A stretch of DNA of 64,000 bases from Platycnemis pennipes (GCA_933228895.1 OW121854.1:57702609-57766608); one strand, 5' to 3'; counted from the first letter of the stretch, positions 1 through 11,059 are shown. Notes: generated by a model not told the origin, from the sequence alone. Numbers and translations: made by a program.

Positions 1-3000
1 TCTTCACTCTTTTTTTGTTCATAATCCGGCTTCGCTTTGTTTTCTCCCCGGAAAGAAGCTTTTCCAGGATTAAGGGATAAGTTTCCACGTCCTCTTCTTG
101 GACTTTAATTGCTGAGTTTAAAAAAAATAGTCTTCTATTGAGGGTTTCTGAAGGAGAATTGCTTTTGTGTGGTAAGCATTTAGTTGTAAGAGATACTCCC
201 TTACCGCAAGGACCCTTAGTAAAGATGGAAGAACTAGAATGGCTGAAACTAAACTAGAGAGAAACATGGAGACGTGGGGGTGTAATCTTGCGGTTAATAA
301 TTATAAAAATATGGTAAACCAAACAGAATACCACTGGAAACAATAGAGAACCATTGGCTATGGTGGAGAAACGAAGGAAGTGACTGAGAAGTAGGGAGTA
401 GCCAAAATCGATACGGAAAGTACACGGAAATAATGGAAATGATATTGAATGTCACTATAGGTAATGGTGTGAGGGATGAGAAGGAAAGAGAGAATTTTTA
501 AATTATATCAACAGGATTAAATACTCAGTAAACCAAAGACATACATGAATGAATTAAATCGCGATTTCAGGAGAACCAGAGATTGAAAGTCAAAAAATAT
601 TTTTGAAGCCCGTCTTCAGCCAGTTGAGCTTTCGAAAATAATGATTCTATCGGCAGTAGTGAGTGAAAGTTTTCAAACATGTGAAGGAAATATATCAACT
701 TTCTACCTTGTCACTTTCATGCTATTCTCTCATTTGAAGTAAAATGATAAACTAGATGGTATAATGATACTTGACCAATTTAAAATTGAAATGAGTCCAG
801 TTGTTGAAGTACTACCTAATCTACTAATAGATTTATCAGACACGAATGCGCGAATTAATAACTTATTTCATTAATTACTCCCTTATTTTTCGCACATAAT
901 TTGGGCAAATTGGATTCAAAGCTATGAAATCCTTATGGAGAGCATTATGTATTTACTAAACGTTAGAACGTTATTGGTCACTGTATCGCCTTTCTGATTA
1001 CTGAATCGTTGTCATTTAGGAAAACTGAACTTTAATGACTGCAGAGGGAGATATTTTAAATAAATGTAGTGAGCAGGAGAGGGTAAATGCGATAAAAGCG
1101 GATAGTAGTAATAATAATAATATTAGCGGATAGTAATAAGAGTAATTAATAATAGTTCTTTTTATAAGAAAATCATTATTTTCAACTGTAGCTGTCGTGA
1201 TCCATCCTAAATATATGAATCTCATTATATTTTATCGTACCAACTTTTATTTCACCACATGCGCAATCTTAGTGAAAGCTTTGCCGTGTCTACGGAGTAT
1301 TAATATGACTTGCGGAACGTCAGAGGATATATGCAAATTTTTACCCAATCATCACAAAGCAAGGTTCATTTATTATTCCGAACCGGATACCAATAGCATG
1401 TAATATACATACATCTCACTGAGAGAGCTAATTGATTGAACGTATGAAATATATTCATGTGGGCGGGTATCCATGGACAACGATCGCACTTGAGCAACTC
1501 TCGATGATGTATTGCGATGCGTATCTTTAACTGTCGATTTTCCCATGTCGCTATCCCTTTCCCGGTGAGTTGGGTGGGATCTTAATCAGTCCATATAGAG
1601 TGGACGGTTTGATGGGGGTTGCAGGTGGATTGGGGCCCCTTGGGGAGGCCGGCGGACGGGTTCGGAAAGGGAAACTCCATCGGCCCGGAGATTTTTACAG
1701 CCGGCTCGGAATTTATGGCCCTCTCGAGTCTATTCCTCTCTCGAGCGGAGAGGAATTAAAAGACGCCTGGCTGCCCATTAGGAGCTAAAAATCGAACGTT
1801 CCCCGGTGCTTTGAGAAGGTATATCCGTTCTCTCAAGGTGGAAAGGTGATCTCTGGAGGGTTGTGTCGAACGGGTAGGATTACGAATTGGAGAATTTCCT
1901 CTCTAAAGAGCCTGCTTTTTATTTAATCAACCCTGTGTCAGTGATTCACGTTGAGTCACTATCTTGGTATGCCTTTGTATTAGTCACAGGAGGCGCGGAT
2001 GTCCCATTAGTGCGCTGGATTAGAAAGAAATTTGGCAGTGAATGAATGAGTGTGCGCCTCCAACGTGCGGTAGGTCGTTAAAATATCAATGTCGCTTTAT
2101 CAATAGACGTTTCCTGAAGTCCTCAATGTTTTCGTGAAAGCATAGCAGAGTCAGAAATAATCCCGCAAACCGTAGCGGGCTATTTTATAAAGATAAAATT
2201 AGTGAGATGAGTGGTAGGATAGAGTGTTTTAGCATGTGACTCCGTCCGCGTAAGATAAGGTACATTAATGTGAATTAACCAATAAATTATATGAAATATA
2301 TTTGTAAAAGTCATACATTATACATCCCTATTCTCCACGTGGTAACTTTTATATAATATATTAGTGTCCCTAGTTATACCTGGAAAAAATTATTTTTTGA
2401 ACGGGTCTGTCGTTCTCTCTTAATTTATTTGTATATTCTATTCTGCTATAATGCGCTGGAGTAATTAATGTGTTTTCAACTTATTTAGAGAACGTATGCC
2501 GTCTAATGAAGGTATCCATCTATAGTACTAACGCCAAATTTGTCATTATTATTATGTCATATACCGTTCTAGGATGGTTCAGAATGACAAAAATTAATTT
2601 ATCTGCACTTGAGAATGACAAAATTCTTCTCACGTAAACTTAAGATACCTTTAAACAGTCCCACATGGTAAGAGTCATCCATATTATGTTCTATGATGAT
2701 CATGATACGCAATGCCAGTAAAATTCAGTGCCTTGCAAATTTAGGTACAGAATAATCCCAATGAGAACTAGAGTCTGAACAATGTTTTGCCTTGATCAGT
2801 GTACTTCCAACCCGGGGTTCTAGGTTTGGACCGAGGAAGATTCGGAGATGTTTTAGGAATATTTGTTTCAGACTTTCGTGCTATGTACAGGGTACACCAA
2901 AATTAGCCCTTTGCCTGAAGAGTGGGATGTAAAAATGTTGCAAATTCGTATTCTTTGGAATTTGTTTTAGCCACTCCAGCGACTTTTGATATAGCGCCAT

Positions 3001-3136
3001 GTACCCTGAGGAGACAAACGCAACATCTTTCCTCCAGACATGATATGTTCCTGCGACCTTGGGGTTTCAAATACCGTGACCTTCCGTGAAGATGAGCCAC
3101 ATTTTGTGACACGAATGCCTCATAAATTCATTTGTC
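1..3136. other. Unassigned AT-rich DNA
   Basis: No gene or recognised repeat is seen. Short TAA/TAG-rich low-complexity sequence lies near 1100-1145. A GC-richer patch at 1560-1800 holds a 72-codon open frame with no recognisable domain, which I take as chance. The sequence around 2800-2840 has a vaguely tRNA-like look but no clear A or B box. Confidence 0.6.
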
Positions 3137-3288
3137 GGAGGAAAAGTGAATGGGAAGAATGAAAAAGGAAGGTATCGAATGAGATACATGTTAGCGAAGG
3201 TTTGAAAGAAAAGATTGATGTCAATATGAAGAGGTTAGCCGATAGGAGAATGTATTGCTTCAACACCAATCCCAGGCTTTAACCAATA
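3137..3288 (+). mobile_element. LINE-A (RTE-like) 3'-end fragment
   Basis: Decayed 3' end of the TGATGA-tailed LINE family best seen at 28334-29412. The shared order is: GAAAAGTGAATGGGAAGAATG, a segment like ATGAGATACATG, then ATATGAAGAGGTTAGCCGATAG, then the ACCAATCC block that precedes the stop and tail. The tail here is reduced to a few AATGGTGATT bases. No open frame survives. The 5' end is lost, as is usual for truncated non-LTR copies. Confidence 0.6.
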
Positions 3289-3300
3289 ATGGTGATTAAG

Positions 3301-6300
3301 TATCGATTTGAATGCAAGATTGGGGATGGTTCAACCTCAGCCGCCTACCTTTTCGGGGACGTGCAGGGTGTTATGTGGATATAGTAGTTGATATAGATGA
3401 TCCGCGAGGCGTGGAGGGTGCACGTGGTAGATTTTATAAGGTGGGAGGGTGGGTGGGGTTGGATATCTTGGTATCGAAGGGAGGAACGAGTCCGGGGAGC
3501 TTTTAGGGGGAGAGGAGAGAGGTCCGGGAACAGGATGAGCATTTCATTAGCGGACAAAAGGGACGAGTGATGGAGGAGGAGGGGATTCGAGGGGGTTGGG
3601 AGCCTGGTGGGGGGGCGTGTGGAATTCGTGCGGAGGGAGCCGTATGTATGGGACAGGGGGTGGGACGGTTTGGGGAGAATTTGGGCAAGAGGGGGAGGTA
3701 GAGTAATGCGTCCGCCTGGTGCAGGGAAGTGGAGGAGGAGGAGATGAAGGAGTTGGGCTGAGGAGACAAATGCGAGGAGAGAACAAGATGGAAGCGAAAT
3801 AAGAGGGGAGAGTAATGGGGGGTTTGAGCAAGAAAGGAAGAGGTAGCATTGGGGTGGGGTAAGGGGGCTGGGGGGGTGAAGGAGGGGGGGGGTGGAGGGG
3901 GGGGGGGTGTTAGTCGCGCCGTCAGCGGGAGGGATGGGCGGGCCCAGACTTCATTGAAGGTAAGGGGGCTGCGAAGGAATGACAGAGTCCCCTGTGCATG
4001 TGTTTTAATTTTTAATATCCTCTCATCAGAATGGTGGGCTCGAAATCTTATAAGTAAAGACTGAATGCATTTCGGCCGCCGCTGCGGACATATTACTCAA
4101 TGCCGGAAAAGTTAATTAAATTTTTGTATGCTAAATTAATGACACGCAACAATGGAAAACCTAGTCGCTGTGAAATTTGAACTGTTTTACAATTGGCTTG
4201 CATTATTCCTCGTATTAAGCATATATGCCTAAAGTAAAGTATTTTACAGACAGCTCTTCTTTTTATATCTCTTTATTTATATCAGCGTTCTTCCTACCCC
4301 TCTTCATACTGTCCTAAATTAGTTTTACCCTGCACCTTCTAAATTTCTATCCAGTATATTGCCTTAAATCAGGTTTCATCAGGGTGCCTTAAATCATATT
4401 ATACTCTATCACGTTTTCCTGTAATCAATTTTTTCTCAGTAACTCCTCCATACTCCATTACCTCCTCACGTCCTCCATTAATCTTTTTTTTTTCATTTCA
4501 ACGCCAATAGTAGGCAAGGGAATTATAGTGTGGTAAAATCACGGTAACACTTACTCCACTGTCCTCTCCTATACGGAAAGAGTTGATTTTTGATTTTGTG
4601 GTCGAGGATGGTGTTGATAAAACACGACTAGTGAAATAGACTCTCCTACCGATAGAATAAAAATGTCATTTTTTCTCACGAGCCATAAGAGATCATAATA
4701 GGCAACATAGAAAGAAGAATACGCAGCTATAGTATTGAGAAAGAAATGTGTAGTGCGTGAAACGTGATTTAAAATAGCTTAGTCATGCGTGCTTGGGAAA
4801 TGTAAACTAAAATATTTAAATAAATTCCTGAATGATTGATGATTATTACACTGCAATGCAGATACTAATCATCTAGTCGCAATATTCTCATGTATCCACA
4901 TCTAATGCGTTTCAGTATAGTAGTAGAATTGTACCTCGTAGTTTCATGTATGTAGTGCATGCACGGGCGATCTACCACCCTTCCTACCACCCTCGCGGAG
5001 GCTAACAGCGGTATGCGTGGATGTTGATGGTCTCGGTCACTGCGTCCCATGGCGGCAAAGCAGCGATCAAGTCGTAAAACTTGTATGTGACCTCGGTAGT
5101 TATCTGTGAACATGTATTGGTTTTATATTCACAGAAGACCCCCTATGGTCCCGGAGTATTTTGACAACAGCCCCTGGGAAAAATTGGCTGAGAAAGCATG
5201 TTGAAAATGAGAAAAAAATTAACGAAAAACGTGCCAACCTCGCCTTGCGTATGGCAACATCGATTATCCATCAAGCCACATGATGAAGTGGAAGTGATGG
5301 GTTCGCGGTGATATTTTCGCGCAGTGATGTAACATCCTAGGTGATAATATGTTTTTTTTATTTTGCGCATCGCCAATATTGTCTCGTGGTGAAAGGTAGA
5401 GATAATTTTCTTGACGGCATCGTTTTATCTCTTCCATTTTTTTCCCTCACGAAATGCGTAAACACCTCGTGGCGATCGTTAGTTCCTCAAGCCATGGTAA
5501 TTAAATTAATGTGAGCGTAGCATTAACAGTAGATGAGCTTATCACACGGCCCCTATCGGAAGTTTAACGTTAAGGCAACATCACCAACAGATCCCAGCCT
5601 AAAAAATAGAAGTTAAAGCTAATTTTGAAATAACTTACAGTTATGTCTTTACTCTTCTATTAATTAATTATACAGCGATATTATGATCTTTTGTGGTGTT
5701 TTCCTGTATTTCAATCTTTTTGTAGTCTATGAAATGCGATTAAATTTCATAACAAATCGTAAAGAAACAGGTGTTTTTATAAATAATAATAATTACGTAT
5801 GATAAAAGTTGAAATTTGGATATATGTGCGGAAATAGATTTGGATTTTGATATTATTCATTTTGCTTCCCCTTTGCTAGATAAGAGACAGAACAACAAAA
5901 TCAATTGAGGTTTAAATGGTAAGGGAAACTTGGACATGTCTTGAAAATTTGCGCGAAATAGAATTTCTTAGAAAGTCGGAAGGTCACCATCAGGAACCGA
6001 TGTGATCTTCCGTTGCTTCGCGTAAAGTTCATGATTGAGCTCTGGAAAAAATAATGGAAGTCGATTGGCAGAAAGTGGTATGTTGATGCATTGAAGGAAA
6101 TAATAGTGCCGGCTGCATGTAATGAAGGACCTGGATGTTAAATGTCATAAAGCATTCGGAAAATGTCTTAATTTATTGGTTTTTACTTTCCATTTTCTTT
6201 CGCAGCGCATGTAATCGGGGAAGGAGGATTGATTGCTCGGGAAGGGCTGAAAACTAGACGCGAGGGAGGACATGGGAGGGATGGTCGGAGTTATTGGGGT

Positions 6301-6727
6301 GGCGGGAGATGAAGAAGATTGTCTCGGGAAGGGGTGCGGCTCGCGGCAAGGGGTTTTGTCCTGTTGGGGGAGGCGAGAGTGTGGAGACGGGGAGGGAAGG
6401 CAAGCGCTGAGAAGGAGAATTAAATAAATAAGGTCCTTCCAGATGGGTGGCTGCGATGCAACGGGGTTTGGAATGGGAGTTGGTGCGAGAAGGTGGAGGA
6501 TCTCACTTTGAGGCATAGCATGAGAAAGACAACTTCGTAATGCTATCGCGGTAATTGCACGGTGAAGAAAGGGGTTTGATAGCGTAGGAGAATGGGAAAA
6601 GTATATTTAACTGCAAAGAGGACGACCGTTGAAATTTAGAGCGTAGGGAAGAGAAAAATATCACGTTGACGGAAATCAGGATTAGACAGTAAAAGTGGCA
6701 GGAAAAGGTAAATATAAAATGTATGAT
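3301..6727. other. Unassigned intergenic or intronic DNA
   Basis: No gene is recognised. 3340-3960 is purine-rich with G runs (listed separately). 4080-6100 is AT-rich single-copy-looking DNA. 6210-6500 is again G/A-rich; the opposite-strand 123-codon frame there is proline- and serine-rich, as expected of a C/T-rich strand, and shows no domain. I treat the open frames here as compositional. Confidence 0.55.
3500..3910 (+). repeat. Purine-rich tract with long G runs
   Basis: A strongly strand-asymmetric G/A-rich tract. The densest part, 3851-3909, has successive G runs of 4 to 11 bases separated by 1-4 bases, including GGGGTGGGG and an 8-G run, TGGA, then an 11-G run. Such spacing could form G-quadruplex structures on the plus strand. 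The long minus-strand frames opposite it (88 and 100 codons) are proline/serine-rich products of composition. Confidence 0.7.
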
Positions 6728-6840
6728 TTGGTGCTTTCCCGACGCACAAATTGTGAGAGGTCTCTCGGGTTTTCCACCACGTCAATGCCTCCATCTCTGA
6801 CAACTTTTCGGAAAACAACTCGTTTTCCGTCATCAGGGTT
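6728..6840 (-). mobile_element. Hairpin-bearing retroelement tail, copy 1
   Basis: On the minus strand this carries CCCTGATGACGG, a stem-loop whose 8-bp arms are CGGAAAAC and GTTTTCCG, then AAAAGTTGTC, and about 45 bp further GTGGAAAACCC. The same order, including the GTGGAAAACCC block, recurs at 7218-7330, so the two are copies of one family. The CTGATGA-stem-loop-GAAA layout resembles terminal hairpins reported for Penelope-like retroelements; that assignment is inference. It lies directly downstream of the 5S-like unit on the same strand and may be its 3' tail. Confidence 0.5.
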
Positions 6841-6960
6841 AACTAAATGTAAATTGGAGGCAGTGGGCGGCGGCCTTCTGGAGCCCTCCTGGCACTTAGA
6901 CCTATTTAGATCCATTGTGCCCACCCACATTCAACCTGCCCGCCAATTACACACAGGGAA

Positions 6961-7080
6961 CAAGAGCACCGCGGTAGATGTATGGAGGGGGGCTACCCAT
7001 CCAACCTCCGTTCAGGCCAAGCGTTGCTTAACTTCGGTGATCTGACGGGAACCGGTGTATCAGCGTGGATAGGCCCTTGC
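6961..7080 (-). pseudogene. 5S rRNA-derived sequence (5S pseudogene or 5S-SINE head)
   Basis: The minus strand gives 120 bp collinear with animal 5S rRNA. It opens GCAAGGGCCTATCCACGCTG, followed by a CCGGTTCCCGTCAGATCACC block and AAGTTAAGCAACG, which covers the usual internal promoter A box. GGTTGGATGGGTA then matches the C-box area, and ACCGCGGTGCTCTTG matches the 3' end. The two ends can still pair as helix I (GCAAGGGC with GCTCTTG, one G-U pair). The third quarter is the most diverged, CCCCCCTCCATACATC replacing the usual loop sequence. Length equals a normal 5S gene. It runs straight into unrelated DNA without a T-run terminator and sits between two copies of the same retroelement tail. 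That favours a retroposed 5S copy or the head of a 5S-derived SINE over a working gene. Confidence 0.75.
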
Positions 7081-7217
7081 CCCTGGGCTGACTAACTCCC
7101 GTGTCAAATTTGTGGGTATTTAAATATTTTGCCAGTGGGTTGGCGGTGGGGGGGGCAGGTGAAGGAGGTAATGGAGGGGGAATCAAGTGGGTCCTGATTG
7201 GTGGAGCCATTTTTTAG

Positions 7218-7330
7218 ATTTTGTGACACTTCCCATAGTTGTAGAAAGTCTTCTTGGGTTTTCCACCGGGTCAGGTTGTCCATGGCCGACGTTTCGATGC
7301 TCGACTCGGGCACCGTCATCAGGGCAGTAA
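7218..7330 (-). mobile_element. Hairpin-bearing retroelement tail, copy 2
   Basis: Minus strand: CCCTGATGACGGTGC, loop, GCATCGAAACGTCGGCC, then CCGGTGGAAAACCCAAGAAG. The arms CGGTGC and GCATCG pair with one G-U. The arrangement matches copy 1 at 6728-6840. CTGATGA, a stem-loop and CGAAAC are the ingredients of a hammerhead core, but the stem registers one base off the canonical fold, so I do not call a ribozyme. The open frames crossing it on the minus strand are short and carry no domain. Confidence 0.5.
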
Positions 7331-8549
7331 TTCCCGGTCGACGTGGTAATCGTGCGTCGTAGTCGAGGCATCACGTAGTAGTGTTGGTTTTGGTGACGTT
7401 CGAGGAAAGAATGTTAGAATGTACTGGAGAAGGTATTGGCATGCAAGTGTATAATGGGTGGCAATGGAGATGCTTGGGAAAGATTAAGCCCCACCTACTA
7501 GGTGCTAAATAATTCGTTTTATACGGCTTCTTATGGATACTGCATTTGCATTAAAACGTAAATAACAATGAAAGTGTACCCAAATTTCATCCTGGCGATG
7601 TCATTTAGTCTTCGTTAGGCTGTTTGCGGGAGGTACTGTAGCATTTGATTCCGCTTTGAGTTAGTTTCTTTACTAAAACTTGTCTAAATTTAACCTATTT
7701 CAACTGCAGTTTTGACGGTATGCGTGTTTGTAATTTTTCCTATGATTCTTTGAAGAATCAAAAAAATTCATTGCATTATTTATCTTAATATTTTAATTTT
7801 TAGCGCGTGCAGAATCAACTTCACCCGTACCCAGCCCCAGCATACGGGCTCGCGGTTATCGCAAGCCCGTATGTCCATATCAACTAAGATAGCTTGGCTT
7901 GTCAGATCAGCGTGCGATGCCTCCTGCAGTACATTCTAGACTCCTTGGTGCGAACGCACAAGGGGGTTGCATGGCGAAGGGGAGGAGGGTGGGGAGAGAG
8001 GTAGGTGATAGCGTGCGCCTCGCAGGTAGGTATGCGGGGGCGTCAGCGAGCCGAATGTCCCCCCCTCCCCCTCTCCCGCCTTCCAACCGCCCCCCACCCT
8101 TTCGCATTCGGTCGGGAACTCGACACTGGCGCTCAACCGGAACCCGCATCGCGATCGCCTGTCGGGGGTTGCCGCCCAAGACTGGGAGAAGGCGGAGGTG
8201 GTTGCGGGGTTAGCCTTTCTCCCGGCGGCGGCCGGCTCACTTCTCTTTTTTCCCCCTCCCGCCGTTCTCTCCTTTATGCCTCGGAATTCCGTCTTTTTTT
8301 CCGCTCTAATGAGCGCGAGGCTCGCGAGCGAGGTTTCTTTTGATGGGCGACTTAACGGTCGCGGTCGTTGTGCGATGGTGTCTATGATTCGTCCCCTGCC
8401 GCGCCATTATTTTTTTCTAAGAACTGCAAATATGTGTACAAGTGCTGTGTCCGTCCCTAGGGGTGATAATTTTTCGATTTTAGCTGAATGTGAACGTAAC
8501 TTATGTTAGGACTGCTGGGATAGGATTTGGTCCAATTGTTTGACTGCAT
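7331..8549. other. Unassigned; GC/CpG-richer patch at 7900-8400
   Basis: No gene recognised. 7841-7873 holds a hairpin (listed separately). 7900-8400 is CpG-rich, with frames open on both strands (up to 112 codons). These are compositional, rich in P, R, G and S, and unlike any family I know. A promoter or first exon cannot be excluded, but no TATA or initiator context stands out. Confidence 0.5.
7841..7873. other. Strong stem-loop
   Basis: Ten perfect base pairs, CATACGGGCT with AGCCCGTATG, then a C/A mismatch, three further pairs (GCG with CGC) and a 5-base GTTAT loop. It lies just before the CpG-richer patch. No coding or RNA family is recognised, and it is too short for a microRNA precursor unless the flanks also fold. 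Confidence 0.6.
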
Positions 8550-8612
8550 ACCTGTTGATGGTTCACTCCCTTACGGTGGCTTGCAAGGTACCTATTATGT
8601 ACGGAGGCGAAT
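8550..8612 (+). repeat. TAGATGTAG-type dispersed repeat, decayed copy
   Basis: Shares GGTTCACTCCC, ACGGTGGCTTGCAAGGTA and TATTATGTA with the family best seen at 24303-24362 and 26406-26463. The CCACACAC core is lost in this copy. Confidence 0.45.
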
Positions 8613-9022
8613 ACAATTTAAAAAAATAATTTATTAACATTAGAACCCGTAATGCAGTAACATACTAAAGGTGTGCTTGTTTTACATTGATGCATGCATG
8701 GTGTCGGTCCATTCCTTGCCATATATACCGATGGTAATACTTTGCTGTGGTTTTGGAGGGATCTTATTTGAAATGATTGTGGTACACTGCGGAAGAGACT
8801 GTGATTAACAGAAATGGAATTCTGTGGAGACTGGGATTTATAAAAAGAATTAACTGTGGGTGAGTTATAAATGGAAAAGTAAAATATATTGTGGTACTTC
8901 GCACTTACAAGTGCGAATTTCTGTCCAATGGGACGTTACTGTATGAACTCTTGAAGCCTTTTAGTCTAAGATAGAATGATATATACTCCGGGTTTCTGTC
9001 ACCCCTCTCACTCATATTCATC

Positions 9023-9250
9023 CTACCACTCATTTCATATTAATTGCCTTGCGAAAAAATTCACCTGGACTGGGAATCCAACCACGGACCTTTGGCTTTC
9101 CGGACCACTGCGCAGACTACTACGCTACCCAGGATCCCTAATTCCTATGACAATTTTTTGCCTAGGTGAATTTTTTCGCATGGCAGTTAATGTGAATTTC
9201 ACCGCCGTTCACGCGGCAGGCTTGTAATATCCTACATCTACCACTCATTT
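9023..9250 (-). mobile_element. tRNA-derived SINE with palindromic ends
   Basis: Minus strand reads GGGTAGCGTAGTAGTCTG ... GTGGTTGGATTCCCAG, a tRNA-like head with a degenerate B box, followed by GTGAATTTTTTCGCA. The head and the GTGAATTTTTTC joint recur at 19650-19720, so this is a family. The element is bounded by a 33-bp inverted repeat (9034-9066 and 9164-9196, 30 of 33 matching). The 13-bp direct repeat CTACCACTCATTT at 9023-9035 and 9238-9250 looks like a target-site duplication. The inserted part is about 200 bp. Confidence 0.65.
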
Positions 9251-9325
9251 GTTCGGTAATTTGCCGGCTTGGTAACCCGAGGGTTCGAATCTTGTATCTT
9301 TATACCTAGGAGTAAGTGTGTCTTA
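9251..9325 (+). mobile_element. SINE fragment (tRNA-like head, family 3)
   Basis: TTGGTAACCCGAGGGTTCGAATC is a tRNA-like T arm with a good B box (GGTTCGAATC). It is followed by CTAGGAGTAAGTGTGTCTTAGG, like the body at 44640-44808. It is cut off at about 9326 by an opposite-strand SINE. Confidence 0.5.
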
Positions 9326-9545
9326 GGACCAGTTAAGCTTAACGAAAGGCACCAAGGGTTCCACAATTTAATGTCCGATCAGACGGAAGGAGTACTGCTC
9401 TCAAAGTAATCTCGACAAGCTAATCCATTGGAAACCAGAATATCAATAAAATACATAGGACACTGCCGGTATTCAAATCCTGGCCGTCGGAATGGGTTCG
9501 CATTAATTTAGTGTAGAGGGCGCTATACCATCTAAGGAGTTGCAT
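9326..9545 (-). mobile_element. SINE family 1, partial copy
   Basis: Minus-strand match to the intact SINE at 14726-15054. The order is a tRNA-like head (GGATTTGAATACCGGCAGTG), then ACTCCTTCCGTCTGATCGGAC, then the GCCTTTCGTTAA block. The 3' third of the SINE is missing. Confidence 0.65.
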
Positions 9546-9578
9546 CACCTTAAAATTAATTATGCCCCTTGAAGTGAG

Positions 9579-9939
9579 GTTGACTGGTTGTTGCTGTTGC
9601 TATGTAGAGGTCGTAATCAACAGCTGAAGTCATTTGCAACAGGATTGGTGGGCAATTAAATGTGTGTATGAATTCTGAATGGAACGGAAGATTAGTGGGA
9701 TGGAAACCCAGTATCAGCGTTAGGTTGCTCTTAACGAAAGGAACCAAGCGTTCCGTAGAATAGCGTCCCATCCGACGGAGCGTGTACTGCACTCAAAGTT
9801 CTCTTGACCAGGCATTCAATTGGGGACCAGTATTTTAATGAAATATATCTGCCGCAGCCGGAATTCGAAACCCGTCTCAAGTTTGGAAGGCTAGTATGTA
9901 TTTTAATCACAGCAGAAACCGGATACCCCGAACTCTTTT
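9579..9939 (-). mobile_element. SINE family 1, near full-length copy
   Basis: Minus strand runs from a decayed tRNA-like head (GGGTTTCGAATTCCGGCTG) through ACTGGTCCCC and CGTCGGATGGGACG to TTCGTTAAGAGCAACC. It ends in a CAACAACCAGTCAACC tail that parallels the ACCAACCAACC tail of the intact copy. It lies in the same orientation and directly next to the partial copy at 9326-9545. Confidence 0.65.
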
Positions 9940-10589
9940 GATGTTTTTTTGCATCATAGTGGAAAGAAAGATGAGTAGACTAGCGATCGGTGCATCCGCG
10001 GCTACCTTGCCGAGGTACTCCGTATATGTGCGTAGATGAGTTGTCAGTATCATCGAGTCGCACCTCACCTCTTTTCCCCGCGTCACGCAAGTTTCTTCCC
10101 CTTCCTCTCCACCGGTAGCACGTCCGACCCATCGCTTGCATAAGCGGAGACGAAAGTCGTCGTTGTGGAGAGCCAGGAATATTATACGTAGCTCTTAACA
10201 GATGCATCTTGCATCTGCAACAGTGTCTGAGCTAACACGTCCTCCCACCCAAGCTGTTTGGGATTTTACCCTAGGCCGAGGAAAATTTAAGGCAACAGTT
10301 TCCCTGTTAGACTGTTACAAATATTGTAAAAACGCCAGCTTACTATGGCAGGTTACGCTTTGAAGATAAAATTAAAGAGATACAAAGACTGGTTCACAAA
10401 TTCTTTTTTTCATACTATTAGAGAGAGTATAATATTACATCGAAGTTTCTAAGGATATTTGGAAGGGAATTTATGGTTTTGATATGCAAGAGTAGTTTAT
10501 AGTGATTTTTTAGAATTTTCATATTTTAATTATATTATAACTAACTCAAGCACGCTTCGGAAAATATAACTTCAGTAATATATTTAAAG
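9940..10589. other. Unassigned DNA
   Basis: Nothing recognised. A minus-strand 75-codon frame at 9980-10207 has no domain. 10260-10590 is AT-rich. Confidence 0.5.
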
Positions 10590-10740
10590 AATGCGAGGGT
10601 TTTTGGAAGTATGTGATTAAGGGAATAATGCAGGGGTAAGCGAGGTAGAGATAAAGAAAAACGCATAGCTAGGATAGAATAATAGGATGTGGAAAGATTG
10701 AAGGGTGATGAGGGATATCTGTGAAATTGTAAAAACTCTA
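10590..10740 (+). mobile_element. LINE-B fragment, strongly decayed
   Basis: The run TTTTGGAAGTATGTGATTAA followed by GGGAATAATGCAGGGGTAAG parallels 49385-49425 (TTTTGAAGTACGTGACAGAG, GGGAATAATGC), the C-terminal part of the LINE-B pseudogene. Downstream similarity fades. No frame is open. Confidence 0.4.
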
Positions 10741-10991
10741 TAGGTGTTATGAGAAGAAATAGACGTCAAATATACACTAGTAGAAAACAATAATTTGTAA
10801 ATTATAACTAATAATAAATAGATTTGAATAAATGACTGGCTCTTCGATAATTATTACATTACTCTATAGAGACCAACAATTTATCTGTAACTCTCAGTTG
10901 CTTGTAGTTAGAGCACGCACGGACAAGTATTTTTGCGTGTCTGCATGATTGTAAGTGTAAACTTCATACTCTTTTGATTTAAAATGCATGC

Positions 10992-11054
10992 CTGGTGGAG
11001 GTTCACCCCCTGCCACACACCCTTGGGGTGACTTGCCGAGTATTATGCATATGT
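10992..11054 (+). repeat. TAGATGTAG-type dispersed repeat
   Basis: GTTCACCCCCTGCCACACAC, CCTTGGGGTGACTTGC and GTATTATGCATATG match the family. This copy preserves the CCCCTGCCACACACC core but not the terminal TAGATGTAG. Confidence 0.65.
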
Positions 11055-11059
11055 TATGC

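Noticed and set aside
6961..7080. A working 5S rRNA gene
   Set aside because: Third quarter is diverged from 5S consensus, no T-run terminator follows, and the neighbours are retroelement tails rather than a 5S array.
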